Positions 1-8,234 of a stretch of 64,000 nt of DNA are shown piece by piece. The stretch covers positions 1-64,000 of the forward strand of contig DASSTS010000051.1 in the NCBI GenBank assembly GCA_035707805.1. The letters run 5' to 3'. The position numbers were made by a program, and so were the translations under genes. Numbering within the stretch: the first letter of the stretch is position 1; every line of letters starts with the position of its first letter. The DNA comes from Castellaniella sp035707805. GTDB taxonomy: Bacteria; Pseudomonadota; Gammaproteobacteria; Burkholderiales; Burkholderiaceae_B. The notes under the pieces were generated by a model. The model was not told the DNA's origin, ran no database searches, and saw nothing but the letters and a program-made list of their open reading frames with translations.

Positions 1-372
1 GGCGCGCAGGCCGCCCGACACCCCGCCGTAGCTGACGAAGCCGCAGGGCTTGTAGTTCCATTCCTTGTAGACGAAGTCCAGCGCGTTCACCAGGGTGGGC
101 GGCGCGCTGTAGTTGTATTCGGGCGTGACGAAGATGTAGGCATCGGCGGCGGCCACGCTGGCGCTCCAGCGTTTGGTGTGGTCGTGCTCGTACTGCTGCA
201 TGCGCGGGTGCACGGGCTCGTCGTACAGGGGCAGGGCGAAGTCGGCCAGGTCCACCAGTTCGACGTCGAACTGGCCGTGGTTCCGCGCGAATCCGTGGAA
301 CCAGCGGGCGACCGCGGGGCCGACGCGGCCGGGGCGGGTGCTGCAGATGATGACTTGAAGCTTGAGGGCCAT
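1..372 (-). CDS. NADPH-dependent FMN reductase family protein (3' end outside window)
   Basis: The first 124 residues are present; the gene runs off the left edge. The N-terminus (MALKLQVIICSTRPGRVGP) is the phosphate-binding S/T-R-x-G-R loop of flavodoxin-fold NADPH-dependent FMN reductases. The later PEYNYSAPPTLVNALD segment is the family hallmark that contacts the flavin ring. Such enzymes reduce FMN, quinones or azo compounds in the cytosol. The ATG at 372 is preceded by a purine-rich AAGGAAA stretch. It is the only CDS of its unit visible here, and its substrate cannot be told from sequence. Confidence 0.85.
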   Translation of the reverse strand, partial: MALKLQVIICSTRPGRVGPAVARWFHGFARNHGQFDVELVDLADFALPLYDEPVHPRMQQYEHDHTKRWSASVAAADAYIFVTPEYNYSAPPTLVNALDFVYKEWNYKPCGFVSYGGVSGGLRA

Positions 373-438
373 GGGGGGTTTCCTTGAAATGAGTGCGGTC
401 CTGCTCGTGTCCGCCGGCGCGCGGAGACGAGAGTCTGA

Positions 439-978
439 TCATACTAGCCCCGTGTGTCCGGGAACCTGAATGGCCGCCTCGTCCGGGGCCATTTCCCCGG
501 CGATCCGGCGCAGGCAGGCCTGTGCGTCGCCGATGACGGTTTCTACGCTGCAGGCGATCATGAGGTTCAGGTTCAGGCCGAAGTCTTCGACGGTGTAGCC
601 CTCGGCATCCACGAAGTCGGGTCCCCGCCGCGTTGAGGGGATCTGTTCGACCAGCGGCCGCGCGGCCTCGGTGTAGGCCCAGACGGGGATGCCGCGGGCC
701 ACCGCCCAGCCCACCTCGAACACCGTGCCGGAATCGGGCTCCGCGCCGCGAAACGGGTTGAGATTGGCCATGACGAGGTCGGCGCGCCGCAGCAGGCCGA
801 TGTTCGCCTCGAAGATCCAGCGGGCGAGATCCCGGCCCCTCAGGTCCCGCGGGGCCTCGTTGTCCAGCGGATAGAGTCCTTCGTAGCCGTGTTGCCGGCA
901 CAGGTCCTTCAGGCGCCGCCCGTGTTCCCGGGCGTCGGGGCGGAAGACGTCGAAGCCGGCGAGATAGATGGCGCGCAT
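439..978 (-). CDS. Nucleoside 2-deoxyribosyltransferase-like protein
   Basis: A protein of 179 residues. The start MRAIYLAGFDVF, the segment LVMANLNPFRG and the pattern DSGTVFEVGWA match the nucleoside 2-deoxyribosyltransferase fold: nucleotide-binding start, then the Asp and the catalytic Glu in the D-x-GT-x-FE-x-G motif. The family moves deoxyribose between bases or hydrolyses nucleoside monophosphates. The ATG at 978 lies 14 bases after the stop of the upstream hydroxyacid dehydrogenase gene, so the two are probably cotranscribed. Transferase and hydrolase activity cannot be told apart here. Confidence 0.75.
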   Translation of the reverse strand: MRAIYLAGFDVFRPDAREHGRRLKDLCRQHGYEGLYPLDNEAPRDLRGRDLARWIFEANIGLLRRADLVMANLNPFRGAEPDSGTVFEVGWAVARGIPVWAYTEAARPLVEQIPSTRRGPDFVDAEGYTVEDFGLNLNLMIACSVETVIGDAQACLRRIAGEMAPDEAAIQVPGHTGLV

Positions 979-992
979 GGCGATTCTCGCTT

Positions 993-2150
993 TCAATAAA
1001 GCCCGGGATTGCGCAGGATCGTGCGGTCGACGTCCTGGACGCGCGTGCGGCCGCAGAAGGCCATGCTGAGGTCCAGCTCCCGGGCGATGATGTCCAGCGC
1101 GCGGCGCACGCCCGGTTCCCCATAGGCGCCCAGGCCGTACAGAAAGGCCCGGCCGGTCAGCACGCCGCGCGCGCCCAGCGCCAGGGCGCGCAGCACGTCC
1201 TGGCCGCTGCGGATGCCGCCGTCCATCCAGACCTCGGTGCGTCCGTCCACGGCGCGCAGGATCTCGGGCAGGACGGAAATCGTCGAGGGCGCGCCGTCGA
1301 GCTGGCGGCCGCCGTGGTTGGAGACCACCAGCGCATCGACGCCCGCGGCGACCGCATGGCGGGCGTCCTCGGCGTCCATGACGCCTTTGACGATGAGCTT
1401 GCCGCCCCAGCGTTCGCGGATCCAGGCCAGGTCCTGCCAGCCCAGCGTGGGGTCGAACTGCTCGGCGGTCCAGGCGGCCAGGGAACGGATGTTGTCCACG
1501 CCGGCCACGTGGCCGATGATGTTGCCGAACGTGCGCCGCGGCGTGCGCAGCATCTCCAGGCACCAGCGCGGGCGCGTGGCCATGTTCAGCAGGTTGGGGA
1601 CCGTGAGCCGGGGCGGGGCGGACAGGCCGTTCTTGATGTCCTTGTGGCGCTGGCCGGCCAGCTGCAGGTCCAGCGTCACCATCAGCGCCGAGCATCCCGC
1701 GCGGCGGGCGCGGTCGATCAGGCGGCCGACGAAGTCCCGGTCGCGCATGACGTAGAGCTGGAACCAGAACGGCCGGCTGGTGCGGGCGGCCACGTCTTCG
1801 ATCGAGCAGATGCTGGCCGTGGACAGGGTGAAGGGCACGCCGAATCGTTCCGCGGCCCGGGCGGCCAGGATCTCGCCGTCGGCGCGCTGCATGCCGGTCA
1901 GGCCCGTGGGCGCCAGCGCCACCGGCATGGCGGCCGCCTGGCCCAGCAGCTCGCAGGCCAGGGTGCGGCGCGAGATGTCGACGGCGACCCGCTGGCGGAA
2001 TTTCAGTGCCTGCAGATCGGCCTCGTTGGCGCGGTAGGTGGACTCGGTCCAGGACCCGGTGTCCACGTAGTCGTAGAACATGCGCGGCACTGACCTCTGG
2101 GCGCGAAGGCGCAGGTCTTCGACGCAAGTCATCTTCTGCAGGGAATGCAC
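993..2150 (-). CDS. FMN-dependent alpha-hydroxy-acid dehydrogenase (LldD/mandelate dehydrogenase family)
   Basis: This 385-residue protein has the normal length of the family. It oxidises an L-2-hydroxy acid such as lactate or mandelate, using FMN in a TIM barrel. Visible signatures are the N-terminal RMFYDYVDTGS segment, the substrate loop region around PVALAPTGLTGM, the catalytic base in SNHGGRQLDG (His279) and the phosphate-binding DGGIRSGQD and GRAFLYG segments. L-lactate is the default guess but the substrate is not shown by the sequence. The deoxyribosyltransferase-like gene follows 14 bases downstream. No sigma-54 element precedes it, unlike the island genes that begin just upstream. 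Confidence 0.88.
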   Translation of the reverse strand: MHSLQKMTCVEDLRLRAQRSVPRMFYDYVDTGSWTESTYRANEADLQALKFRQRVAVDISRRTLACELLGQAAAMPVALAPTGLTGMQRADGEILAARAAERFGVPFTLSTASICSIEDVAARTSRPFWFQLYVMRDRDFVGRLIDRARRAGCSALMVTLDLQLAGQRHKDIKNGLSAPPRLTVPNLLNMATRPRWCLEMLRTPRRTFGNIIGHVAGVDNIRSLAAWTAEQFDPTLGWQDLAWIRERWGGKLIVKGVMDAEDARHAVAAGVDALVVSNHGGRQLDGAPSTISVLPEILRAVDGRTEVWMDGGIRSGQDVLRALALGARGVLTGRAFLYGLGAYGEPGVRRALDIIARELDLSMAFCGRTRVQDVDRTILRNPGLY

Positions 2151-2230
2151 GCGGGGCTCCGGTCACCAGTATCCGAGGGGGAGCCGAGACTATAAACCGC
2201 CGCCCCGGCCCGTGCCAGGGGCGGCGAGGG

Positions 2231-3694
2231 TCAATAGTGGACCTTGCGCAGCTCCACCGCGGGGATCTTGAGCTGGCCGCGGTATTTCGTGACGGTGCGG
2301 CGCGCCACGATGATGCCGTGATGCGCCAGCTGCTGGGTGAGGTCCACGTCCGACAGAGGCCGCGCCGGATCCTCGGCGTCGATCAGTTCCTGGATCAGGG
2401 CGCGCACGGCGCTGGCCGAGCAGGAGCCCGCGCCTTCGGTCCCCAGTTCGCGGGAAAAGAAATGGCGGAATTCGTACAGGCCGCGCGGCGTGATCATGTA
2501 TTTGCCGGCCGTGGCGCGCGAGACGGTGGACTCGTGGATCTCCAGGTCGTCGGCGATCTCGCGCAGCATGAGCGGGCGCAGCGCCACGTCCCCGTAGTCG
2601 AAGAAGCGCCGCTGGCGCAGCACGATGGCCTCGGCCACGCGCAGGATCGTGGCGTAGCGCTGTTCCACGTTGCGGATCAGCCAGCGGGCCTCCTGCAGCT
2701 CGCGCTGCAGCGGCTCGCGGGTGCCGCCGCGCGTGCGCTGGAACCAGTCCGCGTACTGCTGGTGCAGGCGCGCCTTGGGCATGGCGGCCTCGTTCAGCCG
2801 CACGCGCCAGTGGGCGCCGACCTTGTCGATCACCACGTCCGGGATGGGGTAGGGAATCGGGCTGTCGTCGTAGCGCAGGCCGGGCTTTGGATCGAGCGTG
2901 CGGATCAGGTCGCAGGCCTGGCCCAGGACCTCGTCCTGCGCCCCCAACTCGCGCCGCAGGCCGGTCCAGTCGTTGCGCGCCAGCCGCGGCAGGTGTTCGT
3001 CGACGATGGCCAGGGCCAGCCGGCGCACCGCATCGTCGGTGTCCTCGCGCGCCCGCAGCTGCAGCATCAGGCATTCGCGCAGGTCGCGCGCGCCGATGCC
3101 CGGCGCGTGCAACTGCTGCACCAGGCCCAGGGCGGCCCGCCATTCGGACTCCTCGGCGGGCGGGTCGAAGGCATCGGCCTCCGACAGGGATTCCAGCGGC
3201 TCGCGCAGGTAGCCGTCCGGGTCCAGGGAATCGATGAGGTAGCTGGCCAGCATGCGGTCGCGCTCGGACAGCGGCAGGGTGCCCAGCGCCTGGTAGAGGC
3301 GGTCGTGCAGCGAGACCCGCATGGGCTTGTGGGCGAAGGGATCCAGGTCTCCGTGCGCCGGCGGCAGCGGGTAGTCGCCGGGGTAGGGGGCATCGGGCGC
3401 CGGCGCGTCCGGGGCCGAGGGCTCGTCCAGCGTGTCCGCGGGGCCGGCGGGCAGCAGTTCTCCGCCGTCGGCCGGCACCGAGGACAGCGCGATGTCGGCG
3501 CAGGCCTCGACCGGGTCGGACTCGGTCTCCGCTTCCTCCAGGAAGGGATTGGTCTCCAGCGCGTGGCGCACGGCTTGCTGGAACTCCAGGGTCGACATCT
3601 GCAGGAATTTGACCGACTGCTGCAGACGGGGGGCGAGCGTCATTCCATGGCGCAACTGTAATTCCGGGCTGGCGTAGCTCAACGTGTCCTCCAT
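2231..3694 (-). CDS. rpoN: RNA polymerase sigma-54 factor (RpoN), probable paralogue
   Basis: A 487-residue sigma-54. Region I is seen in LQLRHGMTLAPRLQQSVKFLQMS (shown by its Gln/Leu-rich pattern). A central core-binding region follows, then the diagnostic RpoN box ARRTVTKYR near residues 464-472, which reads the -24 element. The ATG at 3694 is preferred over an in-frame TTG at 3709. The predicted transcription start of the consensus -24/-12 element upstream is about 3715, giving a 21-base leader for the ATG but only 6 for the TTG. The usual rpoN neighbours (lptA/lptB, hpf, ptsN) are absent and the next gene is a divergent ABC exporter. I infer a second, dedicated sigma-54; a relocated sole copy is the alternative. 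Confidence 0.93.
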   Translation of the reverse strand: MEDTLSYASPELQLRHGMTLAPRLQQSVKFLQMSTLEFQQAVRHALETNPFLEEAETESDPVEACADIALSSVPADGGELLPAGPADTLDEPSAPDAPAPDAPYPGDYPLPPAHGDLDPFAHKPMRVSLHDRLYQALGTLPLSERDRMLASYLIDSLDPDGYLREPLESLSEADAFDPPAEESEWRAALGLVQQLHAPGIGARDLRECLMLQLRAREDTDDAVRRLALAIVDEHLPRLARNDWTGLRRELGAQDEVLGQACDLIRTLDPKPGLRYDDSPIPYPIPDVVIDKVGAHWRVRLNEAAMPKARLHQQYADWFQRTRGGTREPLQRELQEARWLIRNVEQRYATILRVAEAIVLRQRRFFDYGDVALRPLMLREIADDLEIHESTVSRATAGKYMITPRGLYEFRHFFSRELGTEGAGSCSASAVRALIQELIDAEDPARPLSDVDLTQQLAHHGIIVARRTVTKYRGQLKIPAVELRKVHY

Positions 3695-3726
3695 CCATCG
3701 AAGTCGCAAGTGACGGTTCTATGCAA

Positions 3727-3740
3727 GCAATATCCGTGCC
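3727..3740 (-). promoter_or_regulatory. Sigma-54 -24/-12 promoter of rpoN (consensus, autoregulation)
   Basis: Read on the minus strand, TGGCACGGATATTGCTT matches the sigma-54 consensus TGGCACG-N4-TTGCW at every defined base. GG and GC are separated by exactly ten bases. The predicted start of transcription is near 3715, 21 bases before the rpoN ATG. This implies that the sigma factor needs sigma-54 holoenzyme for its own synthesis. Confidence 0.85.
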
Positions 3741-3795
3741 AATGCGGGGTGTGACCTGCCTCCCGATGGGCGCGCCGCCCGCTTGCCGGGACCCA

Positions 3796-3809
3796 GGTAC
3801 AGAAATTGC
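3796..3809 (+). promoter_or_regulatory. Sigma-54 promoter upstream of the ABC-receiver fusion
   Basis: The sequence is GG-TACAGAAATT-GC, with correct ten-base spacing. The predicted start is near 3821, 29 bases before the ATG at 3850. It is divergent from the rpoN promoter, with about 55 bases between the two -24 elements. Confidence 0.72.
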
Positions 3810-3849
3810 GCACCGTCGGTAGTTTTTACTGTGGCGCGGAGGACGAGGC

Positions 3850-6558
3850 ATGAAGGAACAGGACGACACGGCATACGCCCGGGGCGAAGTGCTGCGCCTC
3901 ATCGGCGGCGTGTTGTGGGACCAGCGCTGGCGCACCGCGCTGGCCCTGGTGCTGCTGGTGGCCGCCAAGCTCTTCATGGTGGCCGTGCCGGTGGCGCTGA
4001 AGCGCATCGTCGATACGCTGGGGGCGCCGGCCGACGTGGTCCTGCCGGTCTTCCTGCTGCTGGGCTACACGCTGCTGCGTTTTGCCGGCAGCCTGGGCAC
4101 CGAGATCCGCGACGTGGTGTTCTCGCCCGTCGCGCAAAAGGCCGTGGTGCGATTCACCCTGCGCGTCTTCGGCCACCTGCAGTCCCTGGGTGCGCGCTTT
4201 CACGGCGCCCGGCGGACCGGCAGCATGGCGCGCGACCTGGACCGGGGCACGGCGGGCGTGTCCTTCCTGGTGGGCACGGCGCTCTTCACGCTGCTGCCCA
4301 CGGTGGTGGAGATCGTCACCGTCGTGGGCATCCTGGTGCTGAACTACGACCTGTCCTTTGCGGGCGTGGTGGCCGCCACTTTCGTGGTGTATGCCGCCCA
4401 CACCTCCACCCAGATCCGCCGGCGCGTCCCCCTGCAGCGCTACCTGAACGAGCTCGACTCGCAGGCCAGCGGCAAGGTGGTCGACAGCCTGCTGAATTAC
4501 GAGGCGGTCAAGCTCAACGGGACGGAGGCTGGCGAGACCGAACGGCTGGGCGGGGTGCTGAGCCAGCGCATGACGGCGGCGGTGCGCAACCAGAATTCGC
4601 TGTCGCTGCTGCACGTCGGCCAGGCGGGCATCATCGCGGTAGGGCTGGGGGCGGTGATGCTGCTGGCCGGGCAGCATGTCGCCGTCGGGCGGATGACGGT
4701 CGGCGACCTGGTGCTGATCAACGCATACATGATCCAGATCTGCCTGCCGCTGAACACGCTGGGCCTGATCGTGCGCCAGTCGCGCGAGGCCTTCATCGCC
4801 GCCGAGCGGGTCTGCGCGCTGCTGCGCCTGCCGCCCGAGCCCGGCGCCGAAGCCAGCCTGCCCGCACTGGCGGCCGGCCCAGGCGAGGTGGTGTTCGAGG
4901 GCGTGTCCTTCGGATACGAGCCGGGCCGGCGGATCCTGCACGAGGTGGACCTGCGCATCCCGGCGGGCAGCACCCTGGCCGTGGTGGGCGGCAGCGGCTC
5001 GGGCAAGTCCACGCTGGCGCGGCTGCTGCTGCGCTTCTACGACCCAGATGAGGGCCGCGTCCTGGTGGACGGCCAGGACGTGCGGCGGGTGAGTGTCGCC
5101 AGCCTTCGCCGGCGCCTGGGCATCGTGCCGCAGGACACGCAGCTCTTCAACGACACCATCGCCTACAACATCGGCTACAGCCGGCCCGGCGCCACGCGCG
5201 ACGACATCCGTCAGGCCGCCGCGGCGGCCCGCATCCATGACTTCATCGAGGGCCTGCCCGCCGGCTACGACACGCCCGTGGGCGAACGCGGGCTGAAGCT
5301 CTCCGGCGGCGAGCGCCAGCGCATCGCCATCGCGCGCGCCCTGCTCAAGCAGCCGTCCATCATGATCTTCGACGAGGCGACCTCCGCCCTGGACACGCGC
5401 ACCGAGCGCGCGATCCAGCAGGAACTCGACCGGATCGCGCGCGACCACACCACCTTGATCATCGCCCACCGGCTGTCCACCATCGTCGACGCCGACCGCA
5501 TCGTGGTGCTGGACCGGGGTCGGGTGGCCGAATCCGGCACGCATGAGGAACTGCTGGCGCGCGGCGCCGTCTACGCGCAGATGTGGCAGTTGCAGCGTCA
5601 GATGAGTGCGCTGGAGACGGCCGGCGGCGAGACCGACCGCCTGCCGGTGAACCTGGTCACCCTGGTGGCGGGCGTGCTCGATGCCTCGCGCGACATGCAG
5701 CGCGCGCGCGGCGTGAATCTCTACACCTTCATCGGCGCCGAGGCGGCCCGCATCACGGGCGACCCCAGCGCCCTGCAGCGCCTGATCTGGGACCTGCACC
5801 TGCGCGCCCTGGCCTTCACGCCCCCGGGCGGGCGCATGGCCCTGCGCCTGGCCCGCGATGGTCCCGTGACCCGCTTGTCCATCACCGACGGCCGCGCCTT
5901 GCCGGAGGCGGCTGCGGACCAGGAGCCCCCCGACGATCCGGCGCTGGCGCGCGCCGCGGCCCTGGATCCCGCCGCGCTGGCCGCCGACATCCAGCGCCAG
6001 GGAGGGCACTTTGCCGAGACGCGCGAGGCGGACGGCGCGATGACCGCGTCGGTGGAATTCCCGCTGCGGGCCGTGGCTGACCAGCAGATGGCCACGGCTG
6101 TGCCGGCGGCCTCGGCCGACCTGACGGGACTGACCGTCATGCTGGTCGACGATCACGACGAGGCGCGCGACATGCTGTCCGCTGTGCTGCAGGACGGCGG
6201 AGCGCGCACCGAGGTCTACTCCGGCGGCCGCGAGGCGCTGGACGCCCTGACGGAGCGCCCCTTTGCGCAGTGGCCCGACGTGCTGGTGTGCGACATCTCG
6301 CTGGGGGACATGGATGGCGACGAGGTCATCGCCCAGCTGCGCGCCCGGGAATCCGAGGCCCGGATCGCCCTGTCCGCGCAGCTGCCCGCGATCGCCCTGT
6401 CGGGCCACAGCTCGCCGGAATACCGGTTGCGCGCCTTGCTGGCCGGCTTTCAGCTGCACCTGAGCAAGCCCGTGGATTCCCGCGAGCTGCTGGTCAACGT
6501 GGCGCTGCTGGCGCATTCCCGGCGGCCCGCGGCCGGCAGTCCGCCGCTCGCCCGGTGA
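3850..6558 (+). CDS. Atm1/HMT1-type ABC exporter fused to a kinase-like ATPase remnant and a receiver domain
   Basis: This 902-residue protein joins three modules. Residues 1-330 are a type IV ABC transmembrane domain with about six helices. Residues 340-580 are a nucleotide-binding domain with Walker A GGSGSGKST near 380, Q-loop IVPQDTQLF, signature LSGGERQ near 484 and Walker B IMIFDEATSALD near 505. Residues 600-750 resemble a HATPase_c domain, but the N-box is WDLHLRALAFTPPGG, lacking the Mg-binding Asn, and no His-containing dimerisation helix is seen. Residues 758-890 are a receiver domain (VDDHDEARDM, acceptor Asp in VCDISLGDMDGDE near 815, Lys in LSKPVD). The exporter half resembles ABCB7/HMT1 heavy-metal or thiol transporters. 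The fusion suggests transport gated by phosphorylation; that is inference. A sigma-54 element precedes it. Confidence 0.88.
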   Translation: MKEQDDTAYARGEVLRLIGGVLWDQRWRTALALVLLVAAKLFMVAVPVALKRIVDTLGAPADVVLPVFLLLGYTLLRFAGSLGTEIRDVVFSPVAQKAVVRFTLRVFGHLQSLGARFHGARRTGSMARDLDRGTAGVSFLVGTALFTLLPTVVEIVTVVGILVLNYDLSFAGVVAATFVVYAAHTSTQIRRRVPLQRYLNELDSQASGKVVDSLLNYEAVKLNGTEAGETERLGGVLSQRMTAAVRNQNSLSLLHVGQAGIIAVGLGAVMLLAGQHVAVGRMTVGDLVLINAYMIQICLPLNTLGLIVRQSREAFIAAERVCALLRLPPEPGAEASLPALAAGPGEVVFEGVSFGYEPGRRILHEVDLRIPAGSTLAVVGGSGSGKSTLARLLLRFYDPDEGRVLVDGQDVRRVSVASLRRRLGIVPQDTQLFNDTIAYNIGYSRPGATRDDIRQAAAAARIHDFIEGLPAGYDTPVGERGLKLSGGERQRIAIARALLKQPSIMIFDEATSALDTRTERAIQQELDRIARDHTTLIIAHRLSTIVDADRIVVLDRGRVAESGTHEELLARGAVYAQMWQLQRQMSALETAGGETDRLPVNLVTLVAGVLDASRDMQRARGVNLYTFIGAEAARITGDPSALQRLIWDLHLRALAFTPPGGRMALRLARDGPVTRLSITDGRALPEAAADQEPPDDPALARAAALDPAALAADIQRQGGHFAETREADGAMTASVEFPLRAVADQQMATAVPAASADLTGLTVMLVDDHDEARDMLSAVLQDGGARTEVYSGGREALDALTERPFAQWPDVLVCDISLGDMDGDEVIAQLRARESEARIALSAQLPAIALSGHSSPEYRLRALLAGFQLHLSKPVDSRELLVNVALLAHSRRPAAGSPPLAR

Positions 6559-6592
6559 GGGGGCGGACGGCCGCGGCGCGCAGGCCCCGCGC

Positions 6593-6606
6593 GGCACAGT
6601 ACTTGC
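6593..6606 (+). promoter_or_regulatory. Sigma-54 promoter upstream of the BON-domain gene
   Basis: The sequence is GG-CACAGTACTT-GC followed by T, a close match to consensus. The predicted start is near 6618, 45 bases before the ATG at 6663. It may also serve the PRC-barrel gene 17 bases further downstream. Confidence 0.8.
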
Positions 6607-6662
6607 TCAAGGACTGGACGGGGCGCTGCTTTTTTGCGGGGCCATGAATCAGGAGAATCAAC

Positions 6663-7676
6663 ATGCGTGACGATCAATATCGGGACCGGTGGTCGCAGGA
6701 AGGCGGCCAGCGGTACGGCAGCCAGCGCGAGGGCTACGGCTCGCAGCGCGAGGGCTTCGGCGGCGAGGGCTATGGCCAGCGGCGCCAGCCGCGCAACGAG
6801 AACTACGACGACGACCGCGGCTCCGAGGAACGCGGCGGCGTGCGCTACGGCCAGCAGTCGCGCGGCGATTTCTGGGAACAGGACGATTATTCGAGGGATC
6901 GCGGCCCGTCGCATCACCGGCAGTCGCAGTACGGCTACGGCCAGCCCAATCCCCACGGCGCGCAATACGAGCAGGGAGGCCGGTATCCCGGCTCGCGGCC
7001 GTATGGCGACCGGCAGTGGCAGGGCCGGGACGAGGAATACGGACAGGCGGGATACGGGCAGGGCCGCCGCAGCGCCTTCTATGGCGCGGGTTCCGGCTAC
7101 CCTTCGCGCGACCAGCGTTCGGACTGGGAGACGCCCGCCTGGGAACGCCGCGCCCGCACGGCCGGCACCTGGGGCGGGGAATCGGGCCAGGCCTACTACG
7201 GCGCGGGCCATGAGGACCGCACGCCGTACGACTACGGCCGCCAGGAGCGCGGCCAAAGCGGCCAGCAGTACCAGGGCTCCGGCCAGTCCAGCGAGTTCGG
7301 AGGTTACCAGGGCGGCATGCACCAGCACTCGGGGCGCCAGTCGCGCATGGATCCCAAGGGCTACACGCGTTCCGACGAACGGGTGCGCGAACACGTCTGC
7401 GAGCATCTCGGCGACAGCGGCCTGGACGTGCGCGACGTGGAAGTCACCGTCAAGGACGGCATGGTCACGCTGCAGGGCAATGTGCCCGACCGGCGTACCA
7501 AGCATGCCGTCGAGGACTGCGCCGACAGCTGCGTCGGGGTCAAGGACGTCGAGAACCGGCTCAAGGTGAGCTCGGGCAGCGCGGGCGGGACGTCCGGAAG
7601 CTCGGGTTCGTCCGGCAGCTCGGAAACGTCCCTCGGCGCGGGATCCGGGCGACAGGCGCCCGGCCAGCACACCTGA
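6663..7676 (+). CDS. BON-domain protein with a long Gly/Tyr/Arg/Gln-rich disordered N-terminus
   Basis: A 337-residue protein. Residues 1-225 are low complexity, rich in Gly, Tyr, Arg, Gln and Ser, with a short tandem repeat (YGSQREG twice, then FGGEGYGQ). Residues 230-302 are a BON domain (ERVREHVCEHL, VEVTVKDGMVTLQGNVPD, KDVENRLKV), a fold that binds phospholipid or envelope partners. The tail is Ser/Gly rich. No signal peptide or membrane segment is visible, so a cytoplasmic place is likely, though BON proteins are often periplasmic. A strong SD (CAGGAGAATCAAC) fixes the start. The disordered half resembles condensate-forming prion-like domains in composition only. Confidence 0.82.
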   Translation: MRDDQYRDRWSQEGGQRYGSQREGYGSQREGFGGEGYGQRRQPRNENYDDDRGSEERGGVRYGQQSRGDFWEQDDYSRDRGPSHHRQSQYGYGQPNPHGAQYEQGGRYPGSRPYGDRQWQGRDEEYGQAGYGQGRRSAFYGAGSGYPSRDQRSDWETPAWERRARTAGTWGGESGQAYYGAGHEDRTPYDYGRQERGQSGQQYQGSGQSSEFGGYQGGMHQHSGRQSRMDPKGYTRSDERVREHVCEHLGDSGLDVRDVEVTVKDGMVTLQGNVPDRRTKHAVEDCADSCVGVKDVENRLKVSSGSAGGTSGSSGSSGSSETSLGAGSGRQAPGQHT

Positions 7677-7693
7677 ATCAGGAGAAAACCATC

Positions 7694-8116
7694 ATGATGC
7701 AATCGAACCAATCCGGCGCCGGAGCCGGCGCGGGAATCGTTGGCGGGCCCAAGTCCGATTACCGCGGCCCGGGGCCCGAACTGATGTCGGCCGACACCCT
7801 CGAGGGCAACGACGTCTACAACCACCAGGGTGAGAAGCTGGGCTCCGTCCAGGAGATCATGCTGGACGTGCCGCATGGCCGGATCGCTTATGCCGTGCTG
7901 TCGCGCGGCGGCGTGCTGGGCATCGGCGACAAGCTCTACGCCATTCCCTGGAGCGCGCTGGTGCTGGACACCGATCGCAAGTGCTTCGTCATGGACGTCA
8001 GCGCCGAGCGCCTGAGCCAGGACGACGGTTTCGACAAGGACGACTGGCCTTCCATGGCCGACGAGGCGTGGGCGCGGCGCGTCTACGACTTCTACGAGCA
8101 GCCGCCGTACTGGTAG
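7694..8116 (+). CDS. PRC-barrel domain protein
   Basis: A cytoplasmic-looking protein of 140 residues. The PRC-barrel core spans about residues 35-115 (LEGNDVYNHQGEKLGSVQE, GRIAYAVLSRGG, YAIPWSALVLD) and matches the photosynthetic reaction-centre H-subunit/RimM-like barrel. Family members bind partner proteins or RNA and are common in stress loci; no enzymatic residue is known. It starts 17 bases after the BON gene with a good SD (CAGGAGAA), so the two form an operon. A second, secreted PRC-barrel protein is encoded at 29178. Confidence 0.82.
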   Translation: MMQSNQSGAGAGAGIVGGPKSDYRGPGPELMSADTLEGNDVYNHQGEKLGSVQEIMLDVPHGRIAYAVLSRGGVLGIGDKLYAIPWSALVLDTDRKCFVMDVSAERLSQDDGFDKDDWPSMADEAWARRVYDFYEQPPYW

Positions 8117-8158
8117 ACGTCCTTGCCAACGGCCTGGCCCCGCGCTCCGCGGAACTCA

Positions 8159-8207
8159 GGGCCGGGCGTTCACCCCGGCCCCTGCCGTCCGCCGCCCGGC
8201 GGGCGGC
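8159..8207. other. Two adjacent GC-rich stem-loops
   Basis: GGGCCGGG (8159-8166) pairs perfectly with CCCGGCCC (8174-8181). GCCGCCC (8191-8197) pairs with GGGCGGC (8201-8207). A CT-rich tract follows, but no clear T-run. They lie in the 118-base gap between the PRC-barrel and SDR genes. They could attenuate readthrough or protect mRNA ends; they are not convincing intrinsic terminators. Confidence 0.45.
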
Positions 8208-8234
8208 CCTCTATTCATCATCAGGAGATCATGC

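Noticed and set aside
439..2166. Long minus-strand frame of 575 codons across the deoxyribosyltransferase and hydroxyacid dehydrogenase genes
   Set aside because: Only its last 179 codons show a recognisable family; the rest is an out-of-frame shadow of the dehydrogenase.
3692..3709. TTG at 3709 as the rpoN start
   Set aside because: It would leave only about six bases of leader after the predicted start at 3715 and has no SD; the ATG at 3694 fits better.
3826..6597. 923-codon minus-strand frame opposite the ABC fusion
   Set aside because: Composition is typical of antisense shadow (His, Gln, Arg, Gly rich) with no family motif.
6720..6790. Short tandem repeats in the BON gene as a DNA repeat element
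   Set aside because: They keep the reading frame and encode a Gly/Tyr/Arg-rich protein repeat, so they are coding low complexity.
8112..8126. GG-N11-GC with TTGC upstream of the SDR gene at 8235
   Set aside because: Spacing is 11 rather than 10 bases. Sigma-54 promoters do not tolerate this, and the GG lies at the end of the PRC-barrel gene.
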